Positions 20,728 to 22,937 of a DNA stretch of 22,937 bases are shown in pieces; positions within the stretch are counted from its first letter, which is position 1; every line of letters starts with the position of its first letter. This DNA comes from Euprymna scolopes. Taxonomy: Eukaryota > Mollusca > Cephalopoda > Sepiida > Sepiolidae. Made by a program: the position numbers and the translations under genes. The notes under the pieces are model-generated. The model did no database searches, was not told where the DNA came from, and saw only the letters and a list, made by a program, of their open reading frames with translations. The stretch is from positions 69,308,838 through 69,331,774 of the forward strand of contig CM044518.1 of NCBI GenBank assembly GCA_024364805.1, in the 5' to 3' direction.

Positions 20728-21945
20728 TGCCTTGGCTACTTCAACAGTTTTGAATACCTATACTATCATTTTAGAAGATAATTAAGAGGTCACAATTTAT
20801 TTAGTATAAAAGAATCCTAAAAAAAATTTAAAAAAAACAAAAAAACAAACAAACAAAAAGAACAAACAAGAAAACTATTTGTTTTAATAGCAATTATATC
20901 TCTTTTCTTCATATATTGGTAAGGTTAAAGACTACATAGCATTTTCAAAAAAGGTTAATAGCAAAATCTCTTGATAATATTAAACACCCCAATAGATTAA
21001 GCATCTAACCTTTTTAGATGAAGCCCCTAATAAATTTATGCTATTAAAGGTTCTCTATCGATACAAGCACTTTCTCACATCTGAGACTATTCTCCATTTT
21101 TACAAATTTACTATCAGACCTTGTATGGAGTACTGTTATCATATTTAGGCTGGTAAATCTATATTCCATTTGAGGATTCTTAAAAAAGTTCAGAAGCCAA
21201 GTTTTGTTGGCACCATCTTTTCTTTCTCTCTCACAAATATGAATGAAAATCTCTTCTATATATATTATATTCTATATGACATTGAATTGTCCGATTTATT
21301 CTCTGCTTTCTTCATACCAGCTTGTTTAACTCCTTAGTTTAGTGGTCTCCATCAAGTTGCTATTCAGATACAGTGCTAAGCTTTTTATTCTGGTAGTTTC
21401 TTTTAAAGAACTACATGTTTGTTAAACTGTTTCTGACGTTTTTTCCTACCTATAGCCTTGGTCTTACCATTATTGCAATAACCATTTTTCATTCTTTTTA
21501 GCTCCTCACATCAAATGGCTTCATGCCTCGTCTAGAGTGATTTCCATATAAAGATAAGTCAAATGTTAAAACTTGGGTAATATACAGAAGAGCAAGCTTA
21601 CCACAACTGAAAATATAAGAAATTAAGTAAAGCTCATTGTAACATACTCAGAAATACTACAGGTGTCAATTAGACTCAATGTTTAAAGAAATACCATGTC
21701 TATTTTTCAGACTATAATGATGTCAATCATCTCTTCGCACTGTAATAAAGATACAATGGCTAATTATTCAATCATTAAACATGGTTGTTGGTTCCTACTG
21801 AATAAGTGCTAAGAGATTTAATGCAGACATCTGCAAAGGTTATCTACAGACGAAAATACATTGGTCACTAAATAAAATAAATGGGGGAATGGCTTTATTG
21901 ATTATGTAGATCAAATTCTGGAATGTGCATTACAGTTGTAAATGC
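20722..21945 (+). repeat. Dispersed repeat R, copy 2, interrupted by a LINE
   Basis: The left half, 20722-21050, holds GGCTACTTCAACAGT, TTTTCTTCATATATTGGT, AACACCCCAATA and TTTATGCTATTAAAG. The right half, about 21735-21945, holds AATAAAGATAC, TTGGTTCCTACTGAA, ATCTGCAAAGGTTATCTAC, AAATAAATGG and GAATGTGCATTACA. The order matches 15455-16245. Between the halves lies the LINE fragment plus about 190 bases of unassigned sequence. A CAAA-rich tract (20828-20870) is also inserted relative to copy 1. Confidence 0.6.
21040..21540 (+). pseudogene. Jockey/CR1-like LINE reverse-transcriptase C-terminal fragment
   Basis: The frame through 21047 gives KVLYRYKHFLTSETI and then FYKFTIRPCMEYC (from about 21098 to 21136), followed by YHI, a stop, and AG. 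This is the very conserved LINE block RxxxFxTxExLLxxYKxxIRPCMEYCSHIWAG. Later the same frame gives ENLFYIYYILYDIELSDL, like the family's SLFYRYYxGxCSxEL segment. Further on, an H-Q-V-A-I-Q-I pattern and a frame shift lead to a weak RTTCLLN stretch (family RTxxLWN). Several stops and frameshifts make it clearly dead. It interrupts repeat R, whose two halves lie on either side. Confidence 0.72.
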
Positions 21946-21949
21946 ATTA

Positions 21950-22065
21950 GGATTAAGTCAGCCCCAACTACAAAGTGTTTTAGGTGATCCACAAGGCACA
22001 ACTTTGTGTCACACACACTTCAGCAGATGTCACTATTCACTGTGGCTTACATGTGCTTAACATGC
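21950..22065 (+). pseudogene. Possible LINE reverse-transcriptase motif-B scrap
   Basis: One frame reads LQSVLGDPQGTTL near 21970-22010. Reverse transcriptases of LINEs have SGVPQGSVLGPLLF at this point (fingers/palm motif 4, PQG). The match is short, with D for V and no GPLLF continuation, so it may be coincidence. It lies downstream of, but would belong upstream of, the C-terminal fragment at 21040-21540, so the two cannot be one collinear element. Confidence 0.3.
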
Positions 22066-22269
22066 AGGTTCAGCTTAACATGTCAGGACACTATACATGC
22101 AAATGTAGGCATAATTTATTGGTTTGAAAATAGATTCTTTTTTACCAATTGTCATAAAATTTTAACCATAGAATAGTATTATAATCTTCTAAAAACTTCC
22201 AAATTTTTGTGTTTTTTTGTCCCATAGAACCAAAGATATGAGCATTTCAATATTCAATTTGGCTACTAG

Positions 22270-22292
22270 TATATATATATATATATATATAT
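22270..22292. repeat. (TA)n microsatellite
   Basis: About 11 TA units lie before the truncated SINE copy. The same tract type ends the sister copy at 22736. Confidence 0.93.
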
Positions 22293-22309
22293 GTATCTAT
22301 ATCACACAA

Positions 22310-22390
22310 ACATTGGAAAGGTGCTAGTCTAGCCGCACTGATAAGTTGTGATACAACGAAACAGTACTGTATGTGGATGACTGTATATTT
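22310..22390 (+). mobile_element. 5'-truncated SINE copy carrying a near-complete hammerhead fold
   Basis: The stretch from AAAGGTGCTAGTCTAGC onward repeats the body of the SINE 335 bp downstream, but no tRNA-like head precedes it. It follows a (TA)n tract and a short unrelated leader instead. The body matches its sister copy closely through ACAGTACTGTAT and GGATGACT. The local pairing is described under the ribozyme entry at 22326-22382. The copy may be a truncated insertion, or the body unit of a former tandem pair. Which of these is right cannot be settled from one locus. Confidence 0.68.
22326..22382 (+). ncRNA. Type I hammerhead ribozyme relic
   Basis: A hand fold gives every hammerhead part in order. 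Stem I pairs AGTC (22326-22329) with GACT (22379-22382), then after an internal loop CCGCA (22333-22337) with TGTGG (22372-22376). The core box reads CTGATAA (22338-22344). Stem II is GTTGT/ACAAC (22345-22357) with loop GAT. GAAA is at 22358-22361. Stem III is ACA/TGT closed by a GTAC loop. The predicted cleavage triplet is GTA, ending at 22371. The single core departure is A for G in the CTGATGA box, at the catalytic G8 position, so this copy is probably inactive. Very short stem III is typical of hammerheads in Penelope-like elements and animal retrozymes. The fold is read by eye, without an energy or covariance calculation. Confidence 0.7.
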
Positions 22391-22480
22391 TAAGCCACCG
22401 CCACCACCATCCCCTTTGGGTAGAGCACCGTCATAAATGTATCTCACCTGTTACTTAACTGGCTATATAGCGAGGCTCAT

Positions 22481-22508
22481 TGCTTGTTTGTTTGTAAATA
22501 AACAAGCA
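22481..22508. repeat. Perfect 9-bp hairpin
   Basis: TGCTTGTTT (22481-22489) pairs with AAACAAGCA (22500-22508) around a 10-base loop. It lies between the two SINE copies. No T-run or gene follows, so there is no reason to call it a terminator. Confidence 0.55.
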
Positions 22509-22569
22509 TCTTGAGCATTGTAAAAACAGTGAGCGAGTGTTCATTTAAATGGACATTTGTTGAGGTCAT

Positions 22570-22736
22570 TTGCGAGTACAGATCCCCTGGGCCGGATGAT
22601 AAAACTGTCAACTATCAATGCAATGGTTGTAGGTTCAATCCCTGGCTAAAGAAAGGTGCTAGTCTAGCTGCACTGATGAGTTGTGATACTGTTTCAGTAC
22701 TGTATATGGATGACTATATATATATATATATATATA
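22570..22736 (+). mobile_element. tRNA-derived SINE with hammerhead body and (TA)n tail
   Basis: This is the most complete copy of the SINE family. A tRNA-like head lies at about 22581-22652. Its Pol III B box at 22632-22642 (GGTTCAATCCC) matches GGTTCRANYCC at all 11 positions, and a weaker A-box-like stretch starts near 22588, about 44 bases upstream, which is tRNA-like spacing. The body at 22661-22715 has a hammerhead layout: AGTC strand, CTGATGA (22673-22679), GTTGT, and a closing GACT strand. A (TA)n tail follows at 22715-22736. The catalytic CTGATGA box is intact here, but the 3' arm of stem II and the GAAA box are replaced by a shorter TGTTTC segment, so this copy should not cleave. 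SINEs are non-coding and depend on a LINE reverse transcriptase. The family name is unknown to me. Confidence 0.72.
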
Positions 22737-22937
22737 AAAAATCATGTTATTGAAAATTTATCCAAATTTTTAAAAACAAACCTGTAAGGAAGGTTTACAA
22801 AATTTTAATTATCTGACAAGGAGTACAAATAAACAAGAAAAAAAAAGGTGGTATGTATGCTTTTTTGGCAATTTTATAAGCGACTATTGATCAGAAATTT
22901 ACAAATGAAGGCTTGTTGGAAAGGTAATGACCTGAAT

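Noticed and set aside
1-22937. CRISPR arrays, rRNA genes, functional tRNAs, bacterial operons
   Set aside because: None seen. The tRNA-like boxes lack acceptor pairing and belong to SINEs, and the tandem arrays lack CRISPR repeat-spacer form.
1-22937. Retrovirus, LTR or Polinton remains
   Set aside because: I saw no paired long terminal repeats, primer-binding site, or capsid/integrase-like frames. All coding scraps found look like LINEs.

Overview
The window looks like non-coding DNA from an AT-rich invertebrate animal genome. It has long A/T homopolymers, many (TA)n, (CA)n and (GA)n tracts, decayed LINEs and tRNA-derived SINEs, no bacterial-style coding density, and a run of 311 N at 12396-12706. 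I would guess a lophotrochozoan, perhaps a mollusc such as a cephalopod, from the style of the repeats. That is an inference, because no host gene identifies the lineage. I found no convincing host protein-coding gene. Two short stretches have splice-site-like borders and are listed only as weak exon candidates.

Layout. 1-1477 is low-complexity AT-rich DNA. 1478-2510 is a copy of an unnamed repeat (family P) split by an insert whose minus strand resembles a Penelope-like tail. 2511-5500 is mostly unassigned, with a tRNA-like SINE head near 4470-4545 and a long pyrimidine tract ending at 5232. 5540-6260 holds one copy of repeat T, a LINE C-terminal remnant (5771-6022) and a (TA)n tract. 6344-6372 is a G-quadruplex-type run, and 6581-7005 is a degenerate tandem array. 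8038-8570 is the second P copy. 9043-9340 is another LINE remnant. 9735-9900 (minus strand) and 10050-10150 are SINE-like units. 10878-11200 is a second degenerate tandem array. T recurs at 14219-14331. Repeat R lies at 15455-16245 and again at 20722-21945, where a LINE reverse-transcriptase fragment interrupts it. 17618-18470 is a dense SINE/RTE-tail/palindrome cluster. 20335-20727 is a LINE-type 3' tail. 22268-22736 holds two further SINE copies.

The most interesting signal is a dispersed tRNA-derived SINE family whose body carries a hammerhead ribozyme fold. Four plus-strand copies (about 10.1, 17.7, 22.35 and 22.68 kb) share CTGAKRA, then a short hairpin beginning GTTGT, and in three copies a following GAAA-type box. 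The copy at 22326-22382 folds by eye into a complete type I hammerhead: a two-part stem I, a 5-bp stem II, a very short stem III, and a GUA cleavage triplet. A fifth, minus-strand unit at 9735-9900 has the same order of tRNA-like head followed by a hammerhead-like core. Every copy has at least one damaged core position, so these are relics, but together they suggest a functional ancestor.

Nothing here forms an operon or pathway. The window is best read as layered transposon sediment in which SINEs, LINE fragments and tandem repeats have inserted into one another.
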